Below are positions 25,002-38,260 of a DNA stretch of 64,000 bases, one piece after another. The translations under genes were made by a program, and so were the position numbers. Origin of the DNA: Amycolatopsis sp. NBC_01480 (GTDB taxonomy: Bacteria; Actinomycetota; Actinomycetes; Mycobacteriales; Pseudonocardiaceae); the NCBI RefSeq assembly GCF_036227205.1, contig NZ_CP109442.1, positions 8,246,001-8,310,000 on the forward strand. Direction: 5' to 3'. The stretch's first letter is position 1; each line of letters opens with the position of its first letter. The notes beneath the pieces are model-generated. The model made no database searches, was not told the DNA's origin, and was given only the letters and a program-made list of their open reading frames with translations.

Positions 25002-25163
25002 TTACCGAGGGGCGGGTGAGGCCGGGGCGTTGGCGGTGCTCGTGCGTTGCGGCCGCTGCCGCCGGAGGTCCGCGCGGATCAGCCACCACTGGAGCAGGCG
25101 CAGCACCAACGCGAACAGCACACACAAGCCGACCAGCAGCAGGGACCAGCCGAAGTCACTCAT
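25002..25163 (-). CDS. Small single-pass membrane protein
   Basis: A 53-residue protein. A single hydrophobic helix (FGWSLLLVGLCVLFALVLRL) begins at residue 3 and a strongly basic C-terminal tail follows. GAAGG precedes the ATG. The layout suggests a small inner-membrane protein with cytosolic tail. No family recognised. Confidence 0.5.
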   Translation of the reverse strand: MSDFGWSLLLVGLCVLFALVLRLLQWWLIRADLRRQRPQRTSTANAPASPAPR

Positions 25164-25364
25164 CCACAGCCTTCTTTCGTGAGGGACGAGAGTCAGCCTG
25201 CTGGCGCGCGAGGGCCGACGCCCGTCGCGCTCACGCTTCCTTGACAGCCGGGGCGGCGATGTTGACGTCTCCCTCCTGGTGGGCCGGGGGAGGGCGGTCG
25301 AAATCCGGTGGTCGGCGGCGTGCACCTCGGCCGGTGACCGTGACGGGTCGACGCAGGCTTGGGC

Positions 25365-25564
25365 TTAGGGGGCGAGCGGCGCGGCCGTCAGCGCGTCGGC
25401 GAAGTTGTGGAGCGTGTCCCCGAGCAGCGCGACGGACTCGGTGAACGTCACGACGACCAGCTGCGCCGCCGCGGTGGCCAGCAGCACCGCGAACGACAGC
25501 CACAACGCCCGCATCCCGGCGCGGCTCGCCTCGAGCGCGTCGCCGGAGTCGTGGCTGTGAGGAT
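25365..25564 (-). pseudogene. Fragment of a cation diffusion facilitator gene
   Basis: The reverse strand reads HSHDSGDALEASRAGMRALW, then FAVLLATAAAQLVVVTFTES, VALLGDTLHNFADALTAAPL and a stop. This is the beginning of a CDF zinc/cation exporter: the His-rich start, helices 1-2, and the metal-site DTLHNFADA of helix 2. The protein ends there, so helices 3-6 are missing. An in-frame stop lies just upstream and no good start codon is seen. It is a relic. The rest of 25164-25602 holds nothing I can support. Confidence 0.6.
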
Positions 25565-25602
25565 TGAGTGCGTCGGCTTAGGGGCCGCGTTGCCGGGGAA
25601 GG

Positions 25603-26037
25603 TCAGTCGAGGCAGAACTCGTTGCCCTCGATGTCCTGCATGACGATGCAGGACTCCTCTACGCCGTCGGCCTCGAGGAGCTGAAAGCGGGCTGCGCCGA
25701 GTGCGACCAGCCGCGCGCACTCCGCTTCGAGGGTGGCGAGGCGTTCGGCACCCACGAGGCCGGTGCCGACCCGCACGTCGAGGTGCACCCGGTTCTTGAC
25801 GACCTTGCCCTCGGGAACGCGCTGGAAGTAGAGCCGCGGGCCGACCCCGGCCGGGTCGGAGCAGACGAAGCCCGAGCCCTGGCGTTCGGGCGGCAGCGAC
25901 TGGTTGAAATCGTCCCAGGTGGCGAATCCCGCCGGCGCCGGCGGCACGACGTACCCCAGCACCTCGCACCAGAAACGGGCGACGCGCTCGGGTTCCGCGC
26001 AGTCGAAGGTGACCTGGACCTGCCTGACCGATGCCAT
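25603..26037 (-). CDS. VOC-family (glyoxalase-like) protein
   Basis: A 144-residue protein of the vicinal-oxygen-chelate fold with two beta-alpha-beta-beta-beta modules: VRQVQVTFDCAEPERVARFW, VLGYVVPP, then NRVHLDVRVG and EESCIVMQDIEGNEFCLD. Such actinobacterial proteins (glyoxalase-like domain group) are often annotated as dioxygenase or glyoxalase, but the substrate is unknown. ATG at 26037 is chosen at the start of homology; ATG at 26049 is possible. It is a single gene next to a divergent or convergent mix of regulators. Confidence 0.75.
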   Translation of the reverse strand: MASVRQVQVTFDCAEPERVARFWCEVLGYVVPPAPAGFATWDDFNQSLPPERQGSGFVCSDPAGVGPRLYFQRVPEGKVVKNRVHLDVRVGTGLVGAERLATLEAECARLVALGAARFQLLEADGVEESCIVMQDIEGNEFCLD

Positions 26038-26230
26038 AGGGGTCACCATAGCGGCGGGGGCCGGACGGTTCGCGCGAATTTCGCCGACGGGCTGTGCGGG
26101 CGGTGGTGGTCCCGTCTCGGCCGGTGCGCGAGTACGCCGGTGCGCGGGTACGCCGGTGCTCGGTGCTCGGCCGGCCGCGGAGGCGTCGGCGGCGTGGCCG
26201 AACATGCCGGGCAAGCCGGCGCAGGACCGT

Positions 26231-26833
26231 TCAGCCGGGAGGGCGTTCGCCGGGGCGGTATCGGGCCCTGATGTGGACGCGTTCGCCCTGCGGGCCGAGG
26301 ATGCTGATGAACTCGACCGCGCGCTGGTCGGCGTTGCCGAACCAGTGCGGGAGGTGGGTGTCGAATTCGGCGGCTTCCCCGTCTCTGAGGATGAAGTCCT
26401 GGTCGCCGAGCACGACGCGCAGGCGTCCGTTGAGGACGTACAGCCAGTGGTAACCCTCGTGCGATCGCGGTTCGGGTTCGCGGCCGTCGGTCAGGCCGGC
26501 CGGGACGATGTGCTTGAACGCCTGCAGCCCGCCGGGATTGCGCGTCAGCGGGATGACGGTCATGCCGTTGCGGGTCATCGGCCGCGGCGGCACCCGGGGA
26601 TCCGGCTCGGCCGGGGCGCCGACCAGTTCGTCGATCGGCACCCGGTAGGCCTTGGCCAAGGGCAGCAGCAGTTCGAGTCCCGGCTTGCGGTGCCCGGACT
26701 CCAGCCGGGACAGCGTGCTGATCGGAATCCCGGTGGTCCCGGACACCGCAGCCAGCGTGGCCCCGCGCCGACGGCGCAACCCCCGCAACCTCGGCCCGAC
26801 AGCGGCCAGGACGGCGTCGAGTTCGTCGCTCAT
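26231..26833 (-). CDS. XRE-cupin transcriptional regulator
   Basis: A 200-residue regulator. A helix-turn-helix of the XRE type (residues about 12-70: GPRLRGLRRRRGATLAAVSG, IPISTLSRLESGHRKPGLE) is joined to a C-terminal cupin barrel (about 105-190) with EGYHWLYVLNGRLRVVLGD and HLPHWFGN. Such fusions bind small ligands through the cupin and often control neighbouring efflux or catabolic genes. It is divergent from the methyltransferase gene at 26961, and the intergenic region carries inverted repeats around 26850-26875 that may be its operator. Confidence 0.88.
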   Translation of the reverse strand: MSDELDAVLAAVGPRLRGLRRRRGATLAAVSGTTGIPISTLSRLESGHRKPGLELLLPLAKAYRVPIDELVGAPAEPDPRVPPRPMTRNGMTVIPLTRNPGGLQAFKHIVPAGLTDGREPEPRSHEGYHWLYVLNGRLRVVLGDQDFILRDGEAAEFDTHLPHWFGNADQRAVEFISILGPQGERVHIRARYRPGERPPG

Positions 26834-26849
26834 GCCGTCCACTGTGCCT

Positions 26850-26875
26850 TTTGCGTTTTCCGCAAAGAACTTTGC
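26850..26875. promoter_or_regulatory. Overlapping inverted repeats in the regulator/methyltransferase promoter
   Basis: TTTGCG-TTTTC-CGCAAA (26850-26866) overlaps GCAAAG-AA-CTTTGC (26862-26875), making three alternating half-sites in an AT-richer patch 17 bases upstream of the regulator start. It is a likely operator for the XRE-cupin protein. Confidence 0.55.
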
Positions 26876-26960
26876 CCTCGGTGCGAGTCCGGGCGCACCT
26901 TGGCGGCAAGGCCACCCGCCTGCTCCGTGAGGCCCGGCATCAACGAGAGGGTTGGAAACC

Positions 26961-28013
26961 ATGAACTCCCGACACTGGGACGAGCTGTACCGCACCCGCG
27001 CCCGGGTCTTCAGCGGCAACCCCAACGAAGCCCTCGTTGCCGAAGCCACCGGCCTCCCTCCGGGCCAAGCCCTGGACGTCGGCTGCGGCGAAGGCGCCGA
27101 CGCCCTCTGGCTCGCCCGCCACGGCTGGCACGTCACCGCGGTCGACGTGTCCGAGACTGCCCTGCGCCGTGGTGCCGCCACCGCTGCTGCCGCGGACGCC
27201 GCGGCTGCCGCGGACACAGACGCCGCCGCCGCTGCCGCTGCCACAGACGCTGCCACAGACGCTGCCGCTGCCGCGGACACACTGGACGCCATGGCGGACG
27301 CAGCTTCCGCGGAAACCCGCACTGACACCGCGGCCAGGGAAGCCGGCGCCAGAGGCCCTGCTGCTGCGGCGGACGCCGCCGTTGCCACCGCTGGTGCGAT
27401 GGCCGCCGCCGGTGTCGCTGTCACCGTCCCGGCCGCAGCCACAGCCGCTGCCACGGAAGCTGGCGCGCCAGCTGCCATCGCCAGTGGTACGGAGCCTGCT
27501 GCTGGTGCCATGGGCGCCGTTGCCCGAGCCACGAAGGCTGGCGCCGCGGACGCTGTCGCTGGAGCGGAAGTCGGCGCTGACGGTCCCGGGGAAGCTGCTG
27601 GCACAGTCGCTGGTGTCGTCGGGGGCGTTGGGCGGCGGGTGGCTTGGGTGTGGGCTGATCTCGGCGGGATGGTGCTGCCGGACCGGTCGTTTGATCTGGT
27701 GTCCGTGCAGTACTTTCCGCTCAGGCGTCAGCCGGGGGACGCGGTGCTGCGCAGGCTGCTGAACGCGGTCGCGCCGGGCGGGACGCTGCTGTTCGCCACT
27801 CATGCCAGGGCGGATCTGGTGCCGAGTCCAAAGGACGGCTTCGACCCTGCCGGCTACTACCAGGCTGAGGCCATCGCATCACTCCTTGAATCCACGGTTC
27901 TCGAGTCCACCTGGACTGTTCTGGTCAACGAAACTCGGCCCCGCGTCACGCCGGCGCCGACGGGGACTCGACACAGCAGTGACAGCGTCTTGCGGGCACA
28001 GCGGCTGTCCTGA
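26961..28013 (+). CDS. Class I SAM-dependent methyltransferase with a large Ala-rich insertion
   Basis: A 350-residue protein. Residues 1-71 hold a normal Rossmann start: RHWDELYRTRARVFSGNPNE, SAM motif I LDVGCGEGADALWLARHG (38-55) and the acidic motif VTAVDVSETAL. The fold resumes at about 225 with VWADLGGMVLPDRSFDLVSV, GDAVLRRLLNAVAPGGTLLF and a C-terminal strand region similar to TehB/UbiE-like methyltransferases. Between them lie about 150 residues built almost only of Ala with Asp, Thr, Gly and Val, coded by GC-rich imperfect repeats. The frame is preserved through the insertion. The methyl acceptor is unknown. Confidence 0.75.
   Translation: MNSRHWDELYRTRARVFSGNPNEALVAEATGLPPGQALDVGCGEGADALWLARHGWHVTAVDVSETALRRGAATAAAADAAAAADTDAAAAAAATDAATDAAAAADTLDAMADAASAETRTDTAAREAGARGPAAAADAAVATAGAMAAAGVAVTVPAAATAAATEAGAPAAIASGTEPAAGAMGAVARATKAGAADAVAGAEVGADGPGEAAGTVAGVVGGVGRRVAWVWADLGGMVLPDRSFDLVSVQYFPLRRQPGDAVLRRLLNAVAPGGTLLFATHARADLVPSPKDGFDPAGYYQAEAIASLLESTVLESTWTVLVNETRPRVTPAPTGTRHSSDSVLRAQRLS
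27174..27640. repeat. Low-complexity GCC/GCN-rich tract inside the methyltransferase
   Basis: Imperfect tandem units such as GCTGCCACAGACGCTGCCAC and GCTGCCGCTGCCGCGGACAC alternate over about 470 bases. They encode an Ala-rich segment and leave more than one frame open on both strands. Slippage or unequal crossing-over is the likely source. Confidence 0.65.
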
Positions 28014-28071
28014 CGCGTCGGTGCCAGACGGTCCGTTGTGGACGGTGGGTGTCGTGACAGTGAACACGGGG

Positions 28072-28536
28072 TCAGAAAGGCGGCTCGCCGACGCTGGAGG
28101 CCACGGCGGCGGGGGTGGGCGCGGTGGACCAGCTGTCCGAGCCGTCACCGGACGTGGACGACGAACTGGACCGGGCAACGCGGTTGACTGCGGCGGTGGC
28201 GTAGCGGAGGGAAGGGCCGATCTCGTCCACCTGGAGTTCGACGACCGTGCGCTTTTCGCCCTCCTTCGTCTCGAACGAGCGTTGCACCAGGCGGCCCTGG
28301 ACGATCACGCGGGTGCCTCGGGTCAGGGACTCCGCCGCGTTTTCCGCGGCCTGGCGCCATAGGCTGCACCGCAGGAACAGGGCCTCGCCGTCCTTCCATT
28401 CGTTGGTCTGGCGGTCCAGGGCACGCGGGGTCGAGGCGACGGTGAAGCTCGCGACCGCGGCGCCGGTGGCGGTGAAACGCAGCTCCGGATCGGACGTGAG
28501 GTTCCCGACGACGGTGATGACGGTGTCTCCGGCCAT
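28072..28536 (-). CDS. ssb: Single-stranded DNA-binding protein (SSB paralogue)
   Basis: A 154-residue OB-fold [83 protein letters not shown] and [19 protein letters not shown] Ser-rich linker follows, but the tail ends EPPF rather than the usual acidic DDDPPF. It therefore shortens the tip that recruits partner proteins. AGGAG precedes the ATG at 28536. No rpsF or rplI is nearby, so this is an extra SSB rather than the main ribosomal-operon copy. Actinomycetes often keep one for competence- or sporulation-related roles. Confidence 0.9.
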   Translation of the reverse strand: MAGDTVITVVGNLTSDPELRFTATGAAVASFTVASTPRALDRQTNEWKDGEALFLRCSLWRQAAENAAESLTRGTRVIVQGRLVQRSFETKEGEKRTVVELQVDEIGPSLRYATAAVNRVARSSSSSTSGDGSDSWSTAPTPAAVASSVGEPPF

Positions 28537-28716
28537 GGCTTTTCTCCTGAGTTCCGGCGGCGCCCTCGGGGTGGGCGGCCGCGCTTGGGGAAAGGAGACC
28601 ATCCGGGTACGACAGTTTCGGGCCGCCGGCCGTCACCCCTTCAGGTGGTCCACCGAAAACGGCACAGAAACAAGCGAAGAAACAGCCGTTACCCCGATCT
28701 TGTTACCATTGGAAGC

Positions 28717-29406
28717 ATGGCTACCTCGGACACGACCCGCGACCGCGTCCTCGCCGCCGCCGCCGAGCTGCTGGCGAGCGAAGGGCGCGAAGGCCTGTCG
28801 ACCCGTGCGGTGAGCGCCGCCGCGGGGATCCAGCCGCCAACGCTCTACCGGTTGTTCGGGGACAAGGATGGGCTTCTCGCGGCCGTCGCGGCGTACGGGT
28901 TCGAGCGGTTCCTCGAGAGCAAAAACGCGATCCCGCCGAGCGACGATCCGGTCGAAGACCTCCGCCGCGGCTGGGACCAGCACTGCGACTTCGGGCTCAC
29001 CCAGCCGGAGTTCTACGTCCTGATGTACACCGGCTCCCGGCCGGGCGAGGCCAGCCCGGCCCGGCGCGAAGGCCTCGAAATCCTCCGCAGCAAGGTGGCC
29101 CGGGTCGCGGACGCGGGGCGGCTGCGGATGAGCGTCGAGCGCGCCGTGCGGCTGATCCACAGCACCGGCATGGGCGTGGTGCTGTCCCTGATCGCCACCC
29201 CGCCTGAGGAGCGTGACCTGGAGCTTTCCGCGATCGCGCGGGAGAACGTGCTCAGCATGATCGTCTCGGCCGAGACGCCGGCGCCGGACACCGGGCCGGC
29301 CGCGCGCGCCGTCGCCCTGCGCGCCTCGCTCGGGGAGGCGAAAGTTCTCACCGAGGCTGAACGGGTCCTGATGGCGGAGTGGCTCGACCGGATCGCGGAC
29401 GCCTGA
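28717..29406 (+). CDS. TetR family transcriptional regulator
   Basis: A 229-residue TetR protein. The N-terminal helix-turn-helix reads RDRVLAAAAELLASEGREGL, then SAAAGIQPPTLYRLFGDKDG. The ligand-binding helices run from about 65 to 190, with a QPEFYVLMYTGSRPGEASPA segment typical of the TetR_C_33-like group. ATG at 28717 is chosen because the helix-turn-helix begins 15 residues later. GTTACC is repeated in direct orientation upstream (28687 and 28702) and may be part of its operator. Its target is unknown; the adjacent genes are unrelated in type. Confidence 0.85.
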   Translation: MATSDTTRDRVLAAAAELLASEGREGLSTRAVSAAAGIQPPTLYRLFGDKDGLLAAVAAYGFERFLESKNAIPPSDDPVEDLRRGWDQHCDFGLTQPEFYVLMYTGSRPGEASPARREGLEILRSKVARVADAGRLRMSVERAVRLIHSTGMGVVLSLIATPPEERDLELSAIARENVLSMIVSAETPAPDTGPAARAVALRASLGEAKVLTEAERVLMAEWLDRIADA

Positions 29407-29495
29407 ACCGCCGGAGTTCCCGCCGTTCGGCTGTTGTCTCCCGGCCCGCCCGGCGGCACCATGTCGGAGCCCGCCGAGCAGCGAAAGGGAACCGG

Positions 29496-31721
29496 ATGAG
29501 GACGTGGACGAAGACCCGCGCGGTCGTGGTGGCGGTGCTGGCCGCCTCGGCGCTGGTGGCCGCCCCGGCGACGGCCGCGACCGGGCCCGCGACGGACTGC
29601 TGCGGCGGCCCGTCCTCGTGGACGACCGGGGACAAGTCCGCGCTCGGCACCGCCGCCGCGGGCACCGCGAGCCCGGTCTGGTTCACCGTCGCGAACGGCG
29701 TCACCTCCGAGGTCTTCTACCCCCGCGCCGACGTGCCGAACATGCAGGACATGCAGTACGTCGTCACTGACGGCTCCTCCTTTGTGGATCTGGAGCGCGA
29801 CGCGACCGACCACGTCGTCTCGATGCCCGACGAGAAGGCGCTCGAGTACACCGTCACCAACACCGCCAAGAGCGGCAAATACCGGATCACCACGACCTAC
29901 CTGACCGACCCGTCCCGCGCGACGCTCGTGACGCGCACCCGGTTCCAATCGCTCGACGGCGGCAGCTACCGGCTCTTCCTGCTGGCCAACCCGTCGATGG
30001 CGGGCGGCGCCGCGAACGACACCGCCTCGTGGGACGGCGCCGGCCTGGTCGCGAGCGGCACGGAGAACCTGTTCGGCAGCAGCACCACGGTCGTCTCCTC
30101 GATCCAGTCCTCACTCGGCTTTTCCGCGCACGACAACGGGTATTCCGGCGCCGGCAGCGACTGCCTCACAGACTTGCGCGCGGACAAGACGCTGAGCAAC
30201 CAGTTCGACTCCGTCTCCGGTCCCGGCAACGTCGTCCAGTGCGGACAGGTCCCGGTCGCGGCGGACACCACGTTCACCGTCGCGCTCGGGTACGGTGCCA
30301 GCGCGGCGGCCGCGAGCGGGGCGGCGAGTGGCTCGCTGTCGAGCGGGTTCAGCAGCCTGGAGAGCGGCTACCGGTCGGGCTGGAATTCCTACGTGGGCGG
30401 CTTGAAACCGGCCCCGGCCAGCGTTTCCGGCGACACGCAGCGGCGCCGCGCGTACTACGTGGCCGCGATGGCGCTGCACGCCGCCGAGGACAAGACGCAT
30501 CCCGGCGCGAGCGTCGCGGGCCTGGCCACGCCGTGGGGCGACGTGGTGAACGGCGACAGCCTCAACGACGGCTACCACCGCGTCTGGGGCCGTGACCTGT
30601 ACCAGCAGGCGACCGGCCTGCTCGCCGCCGGCGACACCGCGCAGCCCCGGCGGATGGCGGAATTCCTGTGGAACTCGCAGTGGATCGGCTCGCCGACCGC
30701 GGGCGACGGCACGACCTACCCCGCGGGCGCGTTCCCGCGGTACAGCCCGGTCAGCGGCGTCGCCGGGGCGAGCGGGCAGCTGCTCGGCTGCTGCGAACAG
30801 CTGGACCAGGACTCCGACGCGATCGTGCTGGCCTGGCTGACCGGGCTCACCGACTCCGCCACGTACGCGAAGATCAAGGTCACCGCCGAGCACATCCGGA
30901 CCACCGGCCCGGCCACCACGGAACGCTGGGAGGAGCAGGCCGGCCGCTCGCCGTCGTCGATCGCCGCGGAGATCGCCGGCCTGGTCACCGCGGGCGCGAT
31001 CGCGCGGGCCAACGGCGACACCACCAGCGCGGCCAGCTGGGAGTCCACCGCGGACTCCTGGCGCGGATCGCTCGACTCCTGGACGGTCACCAGCACCGGC
31101 TACTGGGGCGCGCACAAGTACTACGAGCGGATCGAAAAGGGCACGGACCCCAACGACAGCGGCCAGATCTGCTTCGACGAAGGCTGTTTCTACGAGCACG
31201 ACGTCGTCGACTTCGGCTTCCTCGACCTGGTCCGGCTCGGCATCCGCGCCGCCGCCGACCCGACGATCGCCGCGTCCGTGCCGGCCACCGCCGCGGCCTC
31301 GGACGGGAATGCGCCGATGCAGGTCACGCTGCCCAACGGCGACGTCTACTTCCACCGCTACCCGCACGACAATTACGGCGAGAGCACCACCGCGTGCACC
31401 GGCTGGCCGGCGAACGGCCCGCAGCGCTTCGGACGGCTGTGGCCGGTGCTGTCGGGGGAGCGGGGCGAGTACGAGCTGGCCAACGGCCGGTCCGCCGCGG
31501 TCTACCTGAAGTCCATGGCGGACGCGGCGAACGACGGGTACTTCGTGCCCGAGCAGGTCTGGGACCGCTCCGACGCCGCCTGCTTCGGCCTCGGCCGCCC
31601 GACGGGCAGCGCCGCGCCGCTGATGTGGGCGGAGGGGCAGTACCTGCGGCTGGCGCAGAGCATCGACGCCGGGCACAACCTGGACACGCCGTCGGTGGTC
31701 AAGGACCGGTACGGCAACTGA
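29496..31721 (+). CDS. Secreted GH15 glucodextranase/glucoamylase-type enzyme
   Basis: A 741-residue exported exo-acting alpha-glucosidase. Residues 1-28 are a Sec signal peptide ending ATAA. About 30-290 is the N-terminal beta-sandwich typical of glucodextranase (CCGGPSSWTTGDKSALGTAA, GVTSEVFYPRADVPNMQDMQ). From about 310 to 720 is the (alpha/alpha)6 barrel, with DGYHRVWGRDLYQQATGLLA, the general-acid site E479 in ERWEEQAGRSPSS and the general-base site E713 in LMWAEGQYLRL. It should release glucose from alpha-1,6- or alpha-1,4-glucans outside the cell. The C-terminal beta-domains of Arthrobacter glucodextranase are missing. AAAGGGA lies before the ATG. Confidence 0.9.
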   Translation: MRTWTKTRAVVVAVLAASALVAAPATAATGPATDCCGGPSSWTTGDKSALGTAAAGTASPVWFTVANGVTSEVFYPRADVPNMQDMQYVVTDGSSFVDLERDATDHVVSMPDEKALEYTVTNTAKSGKYRITTTYLTDPSRATLVTRTRFQSLDGGSYRLFLLANPSMAGGAANDTASWDGAGLVASGTENLFGSSTTVVSSIQSSLGFSAHDNGYSGAGSDCLTDLRADKTLSNQFDSVSGPGNVVQCGQVPVAADTTFTVALGYGASAAAASGAASGSLSSGFSSLESGYRSGWNSYVGGLKPAPASVSGDTQRRRAYYVAAMALHAAEDKTHPGASVAGLATPWGDVVNGDSLNDGYHRVWGRDLYQQATGLLAAGDTAQPRRMAEFLWNSQWIGSPTAGDGTTYPAGAFPRYSPVSGVAGASGQLLGCCEQLDQDSDAIVLAWLTGLTDSATYAKIKVTAEHIRTTGPATTERWEEQAGRSPSSIAAEIAGLVTAGAIARANGDTTSAASWESTADSWRGSLDSWTVTSTGYWGAHKYYERIEKGTDPNDSGQICFDEGCFYEHDVVDFGFLDLVRLGIRAAADPTIAASVPATAAASDGNAPMQVTLPNGDVYFHRYPHDNYGESTTACTGWPANGPQRFGRLWPVLSGERGEYELANGRSAAVYLKSMADAANDGYFVPEQVWDRSDAACFGLGRPTGSAAPLMWAEGQYLRLAQSIDAGHNLDTPSVVKDRYGN

Positions 31722-31784
31722 GGCACACCACCCGCGCGCGGTTCGAGAGCGGCGCGCGGGCCGACGGGGAGGCAGACTGCCCGC

Positions 31785-32168
31785 ATGAAATCACGAACCG
31801 GTGGCATGTGGTGGGGGACGGCGATCGAGGCGCCGGACCCGAGCGGGCTGGCGAGGTTCTACGCCGAGCTCCTGGGCTGGCACGTCGGGCACGAAGAGCC
31901 CGGAACGGCCGTCGTCGCGGCCTCCCCGCAAGGGCCGTTCCTGGTGTTCCAGCAGGCGGACGGCTATCGCGCGCCGGTCTGGCCGCCGGTCGCCGGGCAG
32001 CAGCGGCCGATGATGCACTTCGACTTCCAGGTCGGCGATCTGGACTCGGCGGTGGCCGAGGCCGTCGCCCTGGGGGCCGTGCCGGCGGAGCACCAGCCCC
32101 AGGACCACGTCCGGACGCTTTTCGATCCAGCCGGCCACCCCTTCTGCCTGTGCTTCGACGAGGGATGA
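31785..32168 (+). CDS. VOC-family (glyoxalase-like) protein
   Basis: A 127-residue protein with two beta-alpha-beta modules: GTAIEAPDPSGLARFYAELL, GPFLVFQQADGYRAPVWPP, then MMHFDFQVGDLDSAVAEAVA and TLFDPAGHPFCLCFDEG. It matches the short actinobacterial VOC group with unknown substrate. The gene lies convergent to beta-galactosidase with a 12-base gap. It may be unrelated to the sugar genes. Confidence 0.8.
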   Translation: MKSRTGGMWWGTAIEAPDPSGLARFYAELLGWHVGHEEPGTAVVAASPQGPFLVFQQADGYRAPVWPPVAGQQRPMMHFDFQVGDLDSAVAEAVALGAVPAEHQPQDHVRTLFDPAGHPFCLCFDEG

Positions 32169-32180
32169 CCGGCTGGGCCG

Positions 32181-36845
<4,665 letters not shown>

Positions 36846-36849
<4 letters not shown>

Positions 36850-38135
36850 GAGAGCACCCCCTGACGGCGCAGCAGCCGTTCGACCGAGGCCCGCGCGTCG
36901 TTCCACGCCTGCTCCGGGTCCTTGCCAGCACTCTCCACAGTGGTCAGTGCGTCGGTGTAGGTGTCGCTGATGGTGATGTCCCAGGGGCTGAAGTAGACGG
37001 ACTGGACCTCACGGGCGGTCTTCGAGAACACCTCCATGGTCGCCTGGCCGCCGAAGAACGGCTCCGGCGCGAGCAGCCGCGGGTCGGTGTAGACGGACGG
37101 GCTGGGCGGGAACAGGCCCAGCTCCAGGTAGTTCTGCGGCTGGTTCGCGGGGGACTGGAGCCACTTCACGATCTCGAACGCCGCGTGCGGGTCGGGGCAG
37201 TACTTCGTGATCGCCAGGAACGAGCCGCCCTGGTTGCCCGCGCCGCCGGGGGCGCGGCAGACCCGCCATTTGCCCGACGTCCCGGGCGCGGACTGCTTGA
37301 GCTCGCCGGAAATCCACGAAGCGTTGACGAAGCTCAGCTCCTTGCCGCTGTTCCAGGCGGCGTGCCGGTCGATGGACTCGCCGTTCTGGCTCTGCGAGCC
37401 CGCATAACCCGCGGTGAGGCCCAGCCGGAACGCCTTGACCGCGCGGTCCCACGCCCGGCGCACCTGCGACTGGTCGTCGAGGTAGTGGTTGTCCCGGTCG
37501 AAGTACTTCCGCGGCTCCTGGGCCAGCGAGTAGGTGAACACGGTCTTGGTGTCGGTGATCAGGTAGCGGCCGGGCAGCTTCTTCTGCGCCCGTACCCCGA
37601 AATCGAAGTAGTCGTCCCAGGTGGGCACCGCGGCCGCGACATCGTCGGGCTCGCTCGGCAGGCCGGCCTGGGCGAACAGGTCGTGCCGGTAGTACAGCGC
37701 GGCCGGGCCGACGTCGATCGGGAAGCCGAGCTGGAAACCGTCCGGGCTCGCCCCGGCCTGCCACTTCCACGGCAGGTACTCGGGTTTCGCCTCCGCCGCG
37801 CCGAGGGTGTTGAGGTCGACGAAGTGCTCGGTGTCGGCGAAGTAGCTCGCGATGTCGTCGCCGAGCATGGTGATGTCCGGCAGGTAGGCCTCGCCGGCCA
37901 GCGCGGCCAGCAGCCGCTGCTCCAGCTCGCCGCTGACCTGCGACGGCGTCAGCTTGTCGGCGGCGAACCGCCGCACGGCCTCGCCGAGCACCTGCTCGGA
38001 CAGGCCGTTCGAGGTGTACCAGAGCGTGATCCGCCCCGGGTTCGCGGTAGTGGGACTGGTGCAGGCGGCGGCCCCGAACGCCGCGGCGCCGAGGGCGGCC
38101 GCGCCGGTCAGGAACCTTCGTCGAGTCAACGTCAT
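36846..38135 (-). CDS. Extracellular sugar-binding lipoprotein of the ABC importer
   Basis: A 429-residue family-1 solute-binding protein. The N-terminus TRRRFLTGAAALGAAAFGAA is a twin-arginine type signal and ends in a lipobox with cysteine at about residue 25. The mature part begins ITLWYTSNGLSEQVLGEAV and contains the GWDDYFDFG-like segment PTWDDYFDFGVRAQKKLPGR and a C-terminal DPEQAWNDARASVERLLRR. GGAGGG precedes the ATG at 38135. It is the first gene of the importer-galactosidase operon and lies downstream of a LacI operator. Confidence 0.92.
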
Positions 38136-38156
38136 CGGGGACCCTCCGGACAGGTC

Positions 38157-38182
38157 CGTGAACGCTCCCGTGAACGTTCACG
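38157..38182. promoter_or_regulatory. LacI-type operator before the importer operon
   Basis: CGTGAACGTTCACG (38169-38182) is a perfect 14-base palindrome of LacI type, preceded by an imperfect copy CCGTGAACGCTC from 38157. It lies 34 bases upstream of the binding-protein start and downstream of the LacI gene. It is the likely site of the adjacent regulator. Confidence 0.75.
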
Positions 38183-38260
38183 AATTGCCGCGAAGCATGC
38201 TTGACCTGGCCTGGGCCTGTCAAGAACCAGGGCCGGACCAGACAAGGGTCCAGGCGGGGT

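Noticed and set aside
25231..25503. 90-codon minus-strand frame overlapping the cation exporter relic
   Set aside because: Composition is Arg-rich and shadow-like, and it conflicts with the recognisable exporter fragment in another frame.
26940..27803. Minus-strand Ser/Gly-rich frame over the methyltransferase repeat
   Set aside because: The repeat keeps several frames open. Only the plus-strand frame connects two halves of a known fold.
29379..29495. In-frame N-terminal extension of the GH15 gene
   Set aside because: It would place Arg/Ser-rich sequence before an otherwise typical signal peptide; the ATG at 29496 has its own ribosome-binding site.
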